Origin: Pirellulales bacterium
Lineage (GTDB): Bacteria; Planctomycetota; Planctomycetia; Pirellulales; PALSA-1355
Reading direction: 5' to 3'
DNA length: 64,000 bases
Assembly (NCBI GenBank): GCA_022844125.1
Contig: JALHMI010000011.1
Span: 1-64,000 of the forward strand
Each line of letters begins with the position of its first letter. Positions within the stretch are counted from its first letter, which is position 1. Under the pieces are notes generated by a model. It searched no databases and was not told where the DNA came from. It was given only the letters and a program-made list of their open reading frames with translations. The position numbers and the translations under genes are program-made. Positions 25,823 through 34,887 of this stretch are shown here, in pieces.

Positions 25823-27196
25823 CTATCGTTTGAGGTTTACCTGCAAGTTGCTCTTTTTGCCGCTGGCCGGATCAACGACGGTCAGCTTCAAGGCACCCTG
25901 GCTTTTGCGAGCCAGATCAATAAGATCGTTGGGATGCAGTACGGGTTTGTCATCCGCCGAGACGATGATCGTGCCTGGGCGCAGACCGGCGCGAGCTGCG
26001 GCGCCGCCCGGCGTGACTTCGGTGATCTTCACGGCGAAGTCGTTGTCGTGAAACGCCAGCTCGGTGACCGCGCCGAGATCGCTGTTGACCGGAGCCGAGG
26101 AGGGGTCTACCTGGCGCGGCATTGGCTCCCGCGTGCCAAGCGAGACGGCAACCGCGGTGTCGCGCCCGGTTCGCGAATCGCGCACGGTCAGGTTCAGTGT
26201 CGAGCCGCTTTTGCGGAGCGCGCTCAAGAGTTGTTCGACGTTGGTGGTGGGAACGCCGTTGGCCGCGACGATGATGTCGTTTGGTTCAAGACCGGCCTTG
26301 GCGGCAAGCCCCGCAGGTTCGACGCGGATGACTTTAATCGCACTGCGTGTTCCCAGTGTGACGGACTCGGCGGACATGCCAAGCGAAACGGACTGCGGCG
26401 CGGGGGCGGCGGGCTTGCCGGCGGCTTTCGGATCCTGTGACTTCGATGCGGGATCGATCTGGATTCGTGCGACTCTTCCGGAATTCACGTCGATGACGTC
26501 CAAGGAAAATGGTTCGCCTAGCACCGACAGTGCGGTGAGTTCATCGGCCGAACGGATCTCGGCGGCATTAATCCCCACGAGCGTATCGCCAACTTCGAGC
26601 CCGGCGCTTTGGGCAGGACTGCCGCGCGCGATGCTTAGGATTCGCAGTGCGGTTTGATTCTCAACTCGCACCGATTCGACGGTCATACCCAGGACAGTCT
26701 GTGCACCTTCTTCACGGGCGTCGTTGTCGTGAGCCGAACCGTTTGTGGCAGAGTCAGCGGCTTCATCGTTCTTGACTTCGAACCAGGCGGCGAACGCATC
26801 CTGCCAACCGCCGGTGGGCCTTGGTTTCAAATAGGCGCGGACGGACTGCCCTTCGTCAGGAAGTCGAGTGTTAGCCGCCGCCCCTGAAATCCTGCCGGAG
26901 GTGGGCTGTTGGGATATATGAACATAGACCGTCTCGGTCGGAGCCGGGTAGCGCGCCTGCAATTGCCCTGTAGCCGTTCGACGAGCTTCGGAACGTTCGA
27001 CTTCGATCTCGACGAGACGATCGCGCCCCTCGCCGCCGCTGTAGATCTGACGCACCACACCATCGACCACCAGCGGTGCGTCGGTTCGCGCGGTTTGAGG
27101 CGCGAGTTGAGCTTGTGCTGAGGATCCGGTGAGCGTTGGTATCCAACCAATCAAACCCACTACGATGCAGAACAATGTTCGCGGACGTCTAATCAT
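25823..27196 (-). CDS. Exported protein with three PDZ domains
   Basis: A 457-residue secreted or periplasmic protein. A signal peptide (LFCIVVGLIGWIPTLTGSS) is followed by a 100-residue beta-rich region, then three PDZ domains at about 165-245, 265-350 and 375-457. Each has the SPAQSAGLEVGDTLVGIN type of loop (for example EPAGLAAKAGLEPNDIIVAANG and TPGGAAARAGLRPGTIIVS, quoted in part). No protease domain such as HtrA's trypsin fold is present, so it is a scaffold or binding protein rather than an enzyme. Serine- and alanine-rich linkers join the domains. The gene lies convergent to the MgtC-like gene with a 43-base gap. Confidence 0.85.
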   Translation of the reverse strand: MIRRPRTLFCIVVGLIGWIPTLTGSSAQAQLAPQTARTDAPLVVDGVVRQIYSGGEGRDRLVEIEVERSEARRTATGQLQARYPAPTETVYVHISQQPTSGRISGAAANTRLPDEGQSVRAYLKPRPTGGWQDAFAAWFEVKNDEAADSATNGSAHDNDAREEGAQTVLGMTVESVRVENQTALRILSIARGSPAQSAGLEVGDTLVGINAAEIRSADELTALSVLGEPFSLDVIDVNSGRVARIQIDPASKSQDPKAAGKPAAPAPQSVSLGMSAESVTLGTRSAIKVIRVEPAGLAAKAGLEPNDIIVAANGVPTTNVEQLLSALRKSGSTLNLTVRDSRTGRDTAVAVSLGTREPMPRQVDPSSAPVNSDLGAVTELAFHDNDFAVKITEVTPGGAAARAGLRPGTIIVSADDKPVLHPNDLIDLARKSQGALKLTVVDPASGKKSNLQVNLKR

Positions 27197-27403
27197 GAAT
27201 ATTCACCAAACTGGGCAACGTCTTGACCGAATCCGCCAGGAAACGTGAAGCGGGACTGCTTCGGCCCTCGAAACTCGCAGAAATGACCCCGCCAATTCTC
27301 CGCCTAGCGTTGGGAAATTGCAAACATCGATCGAGTTAACGATCTGAGGGCATGGAAACGGCCCGCCGCGGGATGGACTCCCACGGCGAGCCGACCGATT
27401 TGG

Positions 27404-27423
27404 CACTGGCAGTCCGGCCAGTG
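27404..27423 (-). terminator. Hairpin after the PEP-CTERM gene
   Basis: CACTGGC (27404-27410) and GCCAGTG (27417-27423) form a perfect 7-bp stem with a six-base loop, 22 bases downstream of the minus-strand stop at 27446. No T run follows, so it is either a rho-dependent or 3'-stabilising structure. The rest of 27197-27445 shows nothing else clear. Confidence 0.45.
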
Positions 27424-27445
27424 ACGACATGCCGCAAATGCGAGC

Positions 27446-28444
27446 TTACTTCTTCCGTCGGCGGATTGCCACACAGCCCAGCGCTGCGACGCCGAAGATG
27501 CTCATGACGATCGTGGAGGGTTCGGGCACCACGGTGACCGAGAAATCGTCAAAGAAATTCTTGCCGCCGAGGCCCGCAAAGAGACCGTCTTCCAGTTGCC
27601 ACCTCAACACCGTCAGGTCACTCAGGGGCAGACCCATGGCGGTATTCGCAGGCACGATGTTGGTCCAAATGTTGGCTGAGACGTCGAAGTAGTCCATCGA
27701 AAACGTGTCGGCCGTCAGGTCGATATCCACACGCAGGCCGTCCCAGTTGAACTGATCGGCTATGAATGCCGTTGTGTTCCAGGGGTTGGAAGGACTCGTC
27801 CGCCAAGTCACCGAGTTGTCACGAGCATAGCCCCATTCCAAGCCAATGTTGCCCGAACTGTCCTTAAAAGACATCGTGAACTTGTCTTTCGGAGCCTCGC
27901 CGGTCCCCGCCGAGTCACCGGGATTGGGACAGAAATAGAATCCAACCTGCACCGGCCCCGAAGTGACGCTTGCCGGCGCGATCCCGCCGAAGTCGTACGA
28001 ATCGAACGTGTACTCGTACACCGCAGCACCGGTGCCCAGCGGCCTGTCATTACGCATCGCCAGATTCCAGTTATCCGTGCGTCCTCCGGAGTGTCCGCCC
28101 ACTAAGTAGGACGCCACGGCATTCGGGTCCGTGGGCGAATAGGGAGGTGTCCCCAAGATGTAGCTCGCACGGTCGGCCGGGTTGTCGAAGTAACCTCCGG
28201 CAGGGCCCACTACAGACCACAATCCTGAGTCGGCCGTGATTTGCGTGGGACCAGGACCGCCCCCCGCGTTGGCTCCGAACTGCCCTGCGTTATAGTAGCT
28301 GACGTCACCGTAAACCAAACCAGATTGAACGTCATAACCGTCCTGCGGGCCAAAGCTAAACAGTGCAGCGCGGGCGGGAATAGCCGCTCCAGCTAGAAGC
28401 ACTGCCGAGCTACACACCGACGACACGAATAAAGTTCGGAACAT
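27446..28444 (-). CDS. PEP-CTERM sorted exported protein
   Basis: A 332-residue secreted protein. The N-terminal signal (LFVSSVCSSAVLLAGAAIPA then RAA) and the C-terminal tripartite anchor, PEP motif VPEPS, hydrophobic segment TIVMSIFGVAALGCVAI, and Arg-rich tail RRRKK, define the PEP-CTERM sorting class processed by exosortase. The body is Gly-, Asp-, Tyr- and Asn-rich, with a single beta-sandwich-like domain and an LRWQLEDGLFAGLGGKNFFD segment near the end, as in many planctomycete and verrucomicrobial PEP-CTERM proteins. ATG 28444 has GGGAGA upstream. No exosortase gene is in the window. Function is probably extracellular matrix or surface binding. Confidence 0.88.
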   Translation of the reverse strand: MFRTLFVSSVCSSAVLLAGAAIPARAALFSFGPQDGYDVQSGLVYGDVSYYNAGQFGANAGGGPGPTQITADSGLWSVVGPAGGYFDNPADRASYILGTPPYSPTDPNAVASYLVGGHSGGRTDNWNLAMRNDRPLGTGAAVYEYTFDSYDFGGIAPASVTSGPVQVGFYFCPNPGDSAGTGEAPKDKFTMSFKDSSGNIGLEWGYARDNSVTWRTSPSNPWNTTAFIADQFNWDGLRVDIDLTADTFSMDYFDVSANIWTNIVPANTAMGLPLSDLTVLRWQLEDGLFAGLGGKNFFDDFSVTVVPEPSTIVMSIFGVAALGCVAIRRRKK

Positions 28445-28990
28445 GAGCTGTCTCCCAGTTAAATGTTTGGGCGCGGATGCCGTCCACGTCGCGTTGTTAA
28501 CCGCCACTTGTCATTTCCATGCAGTCTGAAACCGCTCCAGGCTTAGCAGCTAGATGAATCTAATCCGACTGGCGAAGTTCGATTAGAAGCCCATAGGACG
28601 CATGGCACACCCGTGCCAACGAACGCTGTCGAGCACAGTTGCTCGACTGGAGCGTCAAGTTACGGACGACAATTCATTTAGCCCGGCCCCCATCTGCGGA
28701 CCGCGGACCTATTGTATGCGCAAAAGCGCAGTTTCACACAACATCTTTAGTGGACAAAGTTTATGAATGGACGGGCGGGGTCCGCTCGATATGTAGAGGG
28801 GCGGGAGAGAACCGCTCGGTAGCGGCAAATTCAGCCCATTAAAAGGAATGGGCCGCGCTGTGGACATAGAGACCACAGCGCGGCACCGAGGAGCTACTCC
28901 CCAGAAGCTCCTGTTACCATTCCCGTCCTGATAGGATTCGTTGGCGGGCGGCTACGATTGCAGCGCTCGCCGCAGGCACAAGTTTTTCTC
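28445..28990. other. Intergenic region between aceA and the PEP-CTERM gene
   Basis: No gene is supported in these 546 bases. Two strong hairpins occur: the aceA-side one at 28852-28884 and one at 28623-28655, where ACGCT (28623-28627) plus GTCGAGCA (28628-28635) pair with TGCTCGAC (28640-28647) and AGCGT (28651-28655) around a CAGT loop with a three-base bulge. A palindrome TAGATGAATCTA sits at 28551-28562. On the minus strand TTGACG (28658-28653) might be a -35 for the PEP-CTERM gene, but no clear -10 follows. Confidence 0.5.
28852..28884 (-). terminator. Strong hairpin downstream of aceA
   Basis: GCCGCGCTGTGG (28852-28863) and CCACAGCGCGGC (28873-28884) form a perfect 12-bp GC-rich stem with a nine-base loop, about 107 bases after the aceA stop on the minus strand. 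No long T tract follows, so it may be a factor-dependent terminator or an mRNA-stabilising end. Confidence 0.55.
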
Positions 28991-30286
28991 CTAAGCCGCC
29001 GGCTGAGCTTCGAATTGTTCCGCTTCGGTTGAGCCGCACAAAGCGGTCGTCGAAGAGCGCCCTCCGGCGATCGTCTGGGCAACTTCGTCGAAGTAGCCAG
29101 TGCCCACGAAACGCTGATGCTTCGTAGCCCGGTAGCCCGAGTCGGCTTCGAGCTGGAACTCACGCTGCTGGAGCGCGGCGTAGGCGGTCATGCCGCTCTC
29201 GCGATAGCCCGAGGCCAGCTCGAACATCGAGAGGTTCAGGGCGTGGAACCCGGCGAGCGTGATGAACTGATACTTGTAGCCCATCGCGCCCAGCTCGCGC
29301 TGGAAGCGGGCAATCGTGGCGTCGTCCAGCTTCTTCTTCCAGTTGAAGCTGGGCGAGCAGTTGTAAGCCAGCAGCTTGCCGGGGAACTCGGCGTGCATCG
29401 CTTCGGCGAAGCGCTGCGCCTCTTCCAGATCGGGCGTCGAGGTTTCACACCAGATCAGATCGGCATAGGGAGCATAGGACAAACCGCGGTCGATCGCGAT
29501 GTCGAGTCCGCCCTCGATGCGGAAGAAGCCCTCGGGCGTGCGCTCACCGGTGATAAACCGCCGGTCGCGCTCGTCGATGTCGCTGGTGAGTAATTGAGCG
29601 CTGTTGGCGTCGGTCCGGGCGACGAGCACGGTGGGAACGTCCATCGTGTCGGCCGCCAGGCGCGCTGCCGAAAGCGTGCGGATGAACTGCTGCGTGGGGA
29701 CCAGTACTTTGCCGCCCATATGGCCGCACTTCTTTTCGCTGGCGAGCTGATCTTCGAAGTGGACGCCCGCGGCGCCGGCTTCGATCATGCCCTTCATGAG
29801 TTCAAAGGCGTTCAGCGGGCCACCGAAACCGGCCTCGGCATCAGCGACGATTGGCAGGAAGTAGTCGGTGTCGCTGCGGCCTTCCATGTGCTGAATCTGG
29901 TCGGCACGACGGAGGGCATTGTTCAGCCGACGGACGAGGTTCGGCACGCTGTCGGCGGGGTACAAGCTTTGATCGGGGTACATCTGTCCGGCGTTGTTCG
30001 CATCGGCCGCGACCTGCCAGCCGCTCAGATAGATCGCCTTCAGGCCGGCTTCGGCCATCTGCACGGCTTGGTTGCCGGTCAGCGCGCCGAGGGCGTTAAC
30101 ATACGGCTCGAAGTTGACGAGTTGCCACAGCCGCTCCGCGCCGCGGCGAGCGAGCGAATGTTCAACGTGCAGGCTGCCTCTCAGGCGAACGACTTCGGCC
30201 GCGGAATAGTCGCGGCGAATGCCTTCCCAGCGTGGCAGATCGGCCCAATCGGAATCCAGTTCAGCGGCGGTGCGTGGCTCAGACAT
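28991..30286 (-). CDS. aceA: Isocitrate lyase
   Basis: A 431-residue enzyme that cleaves isocitrate to glyoxylate and succinate, the first step of the glyoxylate shunt. The catalytic loop [11 protein letters not shown] (catalytic cysteine at about residue 187) is intact; upstream [21 protein letters not shown] and [19 protein letters not shown] provide the Mg and substrate sites. [11 protein letters not shown] near residue 330 is also conserved. ATG 30286 (MSEPRT) starts the family domain; longer forms add an unmatched 37 residues. It follows aceB by 123 bases on the same strand, so the two probably form an aceBA operon; a weak AAAGGG ribosome site precedes the start. Confidence 0.96.
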   Translation of the reverse strand: MSEPRTAAELDSDWADLPRWEGIRRDYSAAEVVRLRGSLHVEHSLARRGAERLWQLVNFEPYVNALGALTGNQAVQMAEAGLKAIYLSGWQVAADANNAGQMYPDQSLYPADSVPNLVRRLNNALRRADQIQHMEGRSDTDYFLPIVADAEAGFGGPLNAFELMKGMIEAGAAGVHFEDQLASEKKCGHMGGKVLVPTQQFIRTLSAARLAADTMDVPTVLVARTDANSAQLLTSDIDERDRRFITGERTPEGFFRIEGGLDIAIDRGLSYAPYADLIWCETSTPDLEEAQRFAEAMHAEFPGKLLAYNCSPSFNWKKKLDDATIARFQRELGAMGYKYQFITLAGFHALNLSMFELASGYRESGMTAYAALQQREFQLEADSGYRATKHQRFVGTGYFDEVAQTIAGGRSSTTALCGSTEAEQFEAQPAA

Positions 30287-30409
30287 GGCGGACAAACCCT
30301 TTGAAAAAGTGCAACGAGAAATGAAGCGAGAAGGGGAGCTTGTTTCCAACCGACACATTGCAAACGCTGGGGAGTAACCAATCAGAACACGAAACACTAA
30401 CTAGCGGAT

Positions 30410-32035
30410 CTAGTCCAGCTGCTCGTAGGCCGGCAGCGTCAGGAATTCAACGAACTCGGGAGCCGTGCTGACCTGGAGGAACAGCCGGCCGGCCTCATCG
30501 AACTTGGTCTTGGCGTAACGCTCCTCGCCGAGCCCCTCGCGTATGTTCGCGAGTTCCTGGCGGAGCACTTCGCTCACCAGTTCGACCGTGATCTTGGTAT
30601 CGTCGGCAAAGCGACCGCGATCGTCGCGGATCCACTGCCAGATTTGCGCCCGAGAGATTTCGGCCGTGGCGGCGTCTTCCATCAGGTTAAAGATCGGCAC
30701 GCAGCCGTTGCCACGCAGCCAGGCCTCGAGATATCGCAATCCGACGGCGACGTTCGTGTGCAAGCCCTCGCGGGTAATCTCTCCTTCGGGCACGGCCAGC
30801 AGATCATCCGCGGTGATCTTCAGATCCTTGTGGCGGCGGAAGAGCTGGTTCGGGCCGAACATGTGCTGGTCGAAGACTTCCATTGCCACGTGCACGAGCC
30901 CCGGATGCGCGACCCAGGTGCCATCGTGGCCGTCGGTGGCTTCGCGCTCCTTGTCGGCGCGGACCTTTGCCAACGCGCGGCTGTTGGCGGCTGGGTCGTC
31001 TTTGATGGGAATCTGGGCGGCCATGCCACCCATCGCATGCGCGCCGCGGCGGTGACAGGTTTCGATAAGTAGCAACGAGTACGACCGCAGGAAATGCGTC
31101 GTCATCGTCACCTGGGCCCGATCCGGCAGGAGCATGCCCGGACGATTACGCAGTTTCTTGATGAAGCTGAAGATGTAATCCCAGCGGCCGCAGTTGAGGC
31201 CGGCGCTGTGGTTGCGCAGTTCGTAGAGGATTTCGTCCATCTCAAACGCGGCCAGGATCGTCTCGATCAGCACCGTGGCCTTGATCGTGCCTTGCGGAAT
31301 GCCGAGGGCCATCTGGGCGGTGCGGAATACGTCATTCCAGAGGCGTGCCTCAAGATGACTTTCCATCTTCGGCAGGTAGAAGTAGGGGCCGGAGCCTTTG
31401 TCGATCAGGGCCTGGGCGTTGTGGAAGAAGTACAAGCCGAAGTCGAAGATGCCGGCCGAGACCGGCTCGCCGTCCACGACCATGTGCTTTTCGACCAGAT
31501 GCCACCCGCGTGGGCGGACAATGAGCACGGCGGTTTGCTTTTCCAGCGTGTAGTGCTTGCCCTGAGGATTTGTGTAGTCGATCGTGCCGCTCACCGCGTC
31601 GCGCAGGTTAACCTGGCCGGCGATCGTGGCTTCCCAAGTGGGTGAATGCGAATCCTCCAGGTCGGCCATGAACGTCATGGCGCCCGAGTTCAAGGCGTTG
31701 ATCACCATTTTGCGGTCGACCGGACCGGTGATCTCGACGCGACGATCCTGCAGGTCGCTTGGGATCGGGGCGATCTGCCAGTCGCTCTGGCGAATCTGTG
31801 CGGTCTCGGGCAGGAAGTCGGGCAATTCGCCCGCGTCGATGCGGGACTGACGAGCTTGGCGGGCAGCCAGCAACTGCTTCCGCGTTGCGCGGGTCAGTCG
31901 CTCCAAGCCGGCGACAAACTCGAGGGCTTCAGGTGAGAGAATGTCCTGAGCGTCCGCGGGAATAGCGGCGGTCAGTTCGATGCCTTGCGGCAAGGTTTGC
32001 GTGCTGGCGGCAGACTTCGTGGCTGTGGCGCACAT
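30410..32035 (-). CDS. aceB: Malate synthase A
   Basis: A 541-residue enzyme condensing glyoxylate with acetyl-CoA to malate. Length and motifs are those of the A isoform: EDSHSPTWEATIAGQVNLRD (around 115-135), the RPRGWHLVEKHM glyoxylate-site segment, LPKMESHLEARLWNDVF, and MGGMAAQIPIKDDPAANS near residue 360, with the catalytic-base region GTWVAHPGLV following. ATG 32035 (MCATATK) has AGGAAA eight bases upstream; longer in-frame starts run into the promoter region. It leads the aceB-aceA pair, and a LysR-type regulator is divergently transcribed upstream. Confidence 0.96.
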   Translation of the reverse strand: MCATATKSAASTQTLPQGIELTAAIPADAQDILSPEALEFVAGLERLTRATRKQLLAARQARQSRIDAGELPDFLPETAQIRQSDWQIAPIPSDLQDRRVEITGPVDRKMVINALNSGAMTFMADLEDSHSPTWEATIAGQVNLRDAVSGTIDYTNPQGKHYTLEKQTAVLIVRPRGWHLVEKHMVVDGEPVSAGIFDFGLYFFHNAQALIDKGSGPYFYLPKMESHLEARLWNDVFRTAQMALGIPQGTIKATVLIETILAAFEMDEILYELRNHSAGLNCGRWDYIFSFIKKLRNRPGMLLPDRAQVTMTTHFLRSYSLLLIETCHRRGAHAMGGMAAQIPIKDDPAANSRALAKVRADKEREATDGHDGTWVAHPGLVHVAMEVFDQHMFGPNQLFRRHKDLKITADDLLAVPEGEITREGLHTNVAVGLRYLEAWLRGNGCVPIFNLMEDAATAEISRAQIWQWIRDDRGRFADDTKITVELVSEVLRQELANIREGLGEERYAKTKFDEAGRLFLQVSTAPEFVEFLTLPAYEQLD

Positions 32036-32428
32036 GGGGAGTTTCCTGCTGGTGGTTGGTCCCTGGTTTGGTGGAGCGGATGGGTTCGCTCCGGTGCGAC
32101 AGACACGGGCCGCGCGGCGGAAGTTCATTCCTGCTGCGGGCTGGAGTTCGCCGGAAGAGAAGGCTGATGGAGATGGTCGAGAAGCGGGCTTCCGGAATAG
32201 ATGCTCCGATCGCGCCGCCCCGCCCGCTATCAGCAAGTCCCAACAAGCAGAGAAATCCGCCCTTACAGTCGCCGCCCGCGGTTCGTCGCGTGCATCGCTG
32301 AAGCCCAATCTAATTGCGGAAACAAGAATTGAACACAACAATCCTTTCAATACCAAGCATTGAATCGATCAATCATATGATTTATATTAGCAGGCGCTAT
32401 ACTCACTTCGCGACCGCATCGGTTCTCT
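32036..32428. other. aceB-lysR divergent control region
   Basis: No gene is supported in this 393-base stretch between the divergent malate synthase and LysR genes. From about 32330 to 32400 it becomes clearly AT-rich against its surroundings and contains the lysR promoter and palindrome listed separately. The half nearest aceB is GC-rich and would form a long aceB leader unless that promoter lies closer; I could not identify the aceB promoter with confidence. Confidence 0.5.
32360..32388 (+). promoter_or_regulatory. lysR promoter with internal palindrome
   Basis: TTGAAT (32360-32365), a 17-base spacer and TATATT (32383-32388) make a good sigma-70-type promoter for the LysR gene. The spacer contains a perfect palindrome AATCATATGATT (32371-32382) that abuts the -10. 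LysR proteins commonly autoregulate from sites in such divergent regions, so this may be the operator for both lysR and aceBA. Promoter elements are seen by eye; use is inferred. Confidence 0.6.
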
Positions 32429-32434
32429 TTGCAA

Positions 32435-33478
32435 ATGGCGGTTTCCATGAGCACCACCTCGCCCAACTCCCAGTACTACAAGCAGAACCGGCTGCAGCAA
32501 TTGCGCGGCTTTTGCTGTGCCGCCCAGGCCGGCAGCATCTCGAAGGCGGCCGAGAAGCTGTTCCTCAGCCAGCCCAGCGTGTCGCTGCAGATTCAGGCGC
32601 TCGAGCGCGAGATGAAGACGACACTTTTCGAGCGGCGGGGGCCGAAGATCAGCCTCACGCCCGATGGCAAGACGCTCTATGAACTGGCCGCGCCGCTGGT
32701 CGAGGAGATCGACGCCCTGGCCGATACGTTCGCCGCCAAACGCGGCGGCATCGAGACCGGCCGGCTCGACATCGCGGCCGGCGAATCGACCACGCTCTAT
32801 CTCTTGCCGCGGTTTGTCCAGCAGTATGCCGAACTGTATCCCGGCATCGAACTCAAGCTGCACAACGTCACGGGGCGCGACGGACTGGCAATGGTCCGTT
32901 CGGACGAGGCCGACTTTGCCGTCGGCTCAATGCTTGAAGTGCGCGAGGACATCGAGTATCAGCCGATGTTCACCTACGACCCGATGCTGATCGTGCCGCT
33001 AGGTCATCCGCTGGCCAAGCGGAAGCGTGTGACGCTCAAGGACGTCTCGCCGTATCCGCTGATCCTGCCGCCGAGCCATCTGACGACCTGGGGCGTGGTC
33101 GACTATGCGTTCGCCAAGCACAAGCTGAAGTACGAAGTGAAGATGGAGGCCGGCGGCTGGGAAGTGATCAAGAAGTATGTCTCGCTGGGGCTGGGGATTT
33201 CGATCGTCACCAGCATCTGCCTGAGCGGCGAGGAAAACCTGGTGGCGATTCCGCTGTCTCGCTACTTCCCCAAGCGAACGTATGGCCTCGTAATTCGCAG
33301 GGGCAAGTTTCTTTCGCCCGCCGCTGACCGGTTCGTGAACCTGATGCGCGAAGCCACCAAGGGCAAGCGTCCCGTGGCGAGCGAGCCCGGCACGAACCAG
33401 CTGTTCGGTTTCTATGGACCGATTGACGGCCGCGCCGACGGCGGGCCGCATGGCAGGTCGGGGCGGAGGGCCCGGTAG
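32435..33478 (+). CDS. LysR family transcriptional regulator
   Basis: A 347-residue regulator with the LysR winged-helix domain (LQQLRGFCCAAQAGSISKAA then LFLSQPSVSLQIQALE) at residues about 15-75 and a periplasmic-binding-type effector domain (GRLDIAAGESTTLYLLPRFV, then VRSDEADFAVGSM and the YPLILPPSHLTTWGVV segment). The subgroup looks like the CysB/CbbR-like LysRs. A tail of about 40 residues after FVNLMREATKGK is Gly/Arg-rich and unusual. ATG 32435 is used; a TTG six bases earlier and an ATG at 32447 are alternatives. It is divergent from aceBA, so glyoxylate-shunt control is the natural inference, unproven. Confidence 0.9.
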   Translation: MAVSMSTTSPNSQYYKQNRLQQLRGFCCAAQAGSISKAAEKLFLSQPSVSLQIQALEREMKTTLFERRGPKISLTPDGKTLYELAAPLVEEIDALADTFAAKRGGIETGRLDIAAGESTTLYLLPRFVQQYAELYPGIELKLHNVTGRDGLAMVRSDEADFAVGSMLEVREDIEYQPMFTYDPMLIVPLGHPLAKRKRVTLKDVSPYPLILPPSHLTTWGVVDYAFAKHKLKYEVKMEAGGWEVIKKYVSLGLGISIVTSICLSGEENLVAIPLSRYFPKRTYGLVIRRGKFLSPAADRFVNLMREATKGKRPVASEPGTNQLFGFYGPIDGRADGGPHGRSGRRAR

Positions 33479-33490
33479 TCCAACGCAGGA

Positions 33491-34804
33491 CTACTTCGTG
33501 GCCTGTGGCGTGCGCCTGATCGCTCGTTCAATCGCGGATTCGAACTCGTCGGCCGGCAACCCTCCATGCAGTCGCACATCCTGAATGACTCCGTCCGCGT
33601 CAAGTAGCACGATCGTTCCCGCACCGGGCGAATTCCAGGTCTTGTAGATCGGGCCGTCGGCGCCGTCCCACCAGCAGCGCCACTTGATTTCCCCTGCAGC
33701 GAGCGACTGCCTTAGCGTGTCAACTTTCTCGTCCATGCTCACGCTGAGCAATACAAACGGAGCGTCCTTGAACTTCTCGACCAGCTCGCGCTGCAGCGGA
33801 TAGAGCTTCTTGCAGGGGCCACACCAATCGGCTGAGAAGGTGAGCATCACCGCCTTCCCGCGATAGTAGCTCAGGCGAAACTCCACGCCCTCGGCATCGC
33901 GGCCCGTGATGTCGGGCGCTTCGCCGCCGGGCTCAAGGTGCTCGATCTCGAAGCGGAGTGCCTCGGTAAGTTCGCCGTTCGTCTGGCGAGCGGCCTGCGT
34001 GTCCTCTCGCACCAGGACCTTCGCCGGGCCGGCAAACAACCAACTTCCCGCCGGAACATCGTGGTATTCTCGCACTACTTCCGCGAGCAAGCGATCGATC
34101 TCAGCGCGGTTCTTGTCCGCGTCATAGGGGAAAGTTCGCAGGTGCGGTGTCACGTAAACATGCAACGCTCGTTCAAAGTCGGTCAAGCGTTCCTTCGTTT
34201 CCAAGGCTTCCGACATCCGCCAATGCTTGGTGAACGTGTGCAGGTGCCGGGCTCGGGCGCGAAGAGCGGCCGCCCGCGTGGCGGGATGTTCGGACTCGCG
34301 TGCCGCCTTGTTCAGCAGGTTGTCGATATCTGGCGAGGGGAGATGCATACTGACGCCCCCGAGCACGGCCGGCAGTCGCGGATCGTCGAGATGATCTCGG
34401 GCGACGAGTTGCAACGCCTTGCCTGCGAGTTGCGCAGTCGAACCAAGCGGATCGACGCTTGCGCCTCGCCGACGAATCACGAAGTACAAAGCGTCCAAGG
34501 CGGACGGCGTGCCGGCATGTTGCTCGGCAAACTCGAAGAACCGCGCGAGCATTTGCTTGTCGGGACTTGGCCCGCCAATCGCGGGACGGTTGCGCCACTC
34601 GTCGTCGGTGTACTGCTCGTTCGAGTACTCGGGCGGTCGTTTGCGGACGCGCGAGATCCATTCGTCATTGAGCCGCTTGTACTCTTCACCCAGTTCAATG
34701 AGTTCCTGCTCGATCGGATCGGCCGGCGGCTCGGCGGACACGAGATCGGCCACCTGGAGCAGTAGCACAATCGCGGCGAGAAAGGAGATGAGTCGCGAGG
34801 GCAT
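33491..34804 (-). CDS. TlpA-like exported thioredoxin-fold protein
   Basis: A 437-residue exported protein. A signal peptide (LISFLAAIVLLLQVADLVSA) is followed by about 250 residues of helical, unassigned sequence with many charged residues, then a C-terminal TlpA/ResA-like thioredoxin domain with the redox motif FSADWCGPCKKL at about residue 327. The order DITGRDAEGVEFRLSYYRGK then VMLTFSADWCGPC is the standard TlpA start. It is likely a membrane-attached or periplasmic disulfide reductase acting on cytochrome or surface-protein thiols. The large N-terminal domain is a frequent planctomycete feature. It converges with the lysR gene (13-base gap). Start ATG 34804 has only a weak GTGGGTG site. 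Confidence 0.85.
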   Translation of the reverse strand: MPSRLISFLAAIVLLLQVADLVSAEPPADPIEQELIELGEEYKRLNDEWISRVRKRPPEYSNEQYTDDEWRNRPAIGGPSPDKQMLARFFEFAEQHAGTPSALDALYFVIRRRGASVDPLGSTAQLAGKALQLVARDHLDDPRLPAVLGGVSMHLPSPDIDNLLNKAARESEHPATRAAALRARARHLHTFTKHWRMSEALETKERLTDFERALHVYVTPHLRTFPYDADKNRAEIDRLLAEVVREYHDVPAGSWLFAGPAKVLVREDTQAARQTNGELTEALRFEIEHLEPGGEAPDITGRDAEGVEFRLSYYRGKAVMLTFSADWCGPCKKLYPLQRELVEKFKDAPFVLLSVSMDEKVDTLRQSLAAGEIKWRCWWDGADGPIYKTWNSPGAGTIVLLDADGVIQDVRLHGGLPADEFESAIERAIRRTPQATK

Positions 34805-34887
34805 GGCGTTGTCACCCACTGACTGAGAAAAGTGAACAATTCCGCGGCGGCGTGAGCATTTTAGCACGCTCGCCTACCACGTCTAAG

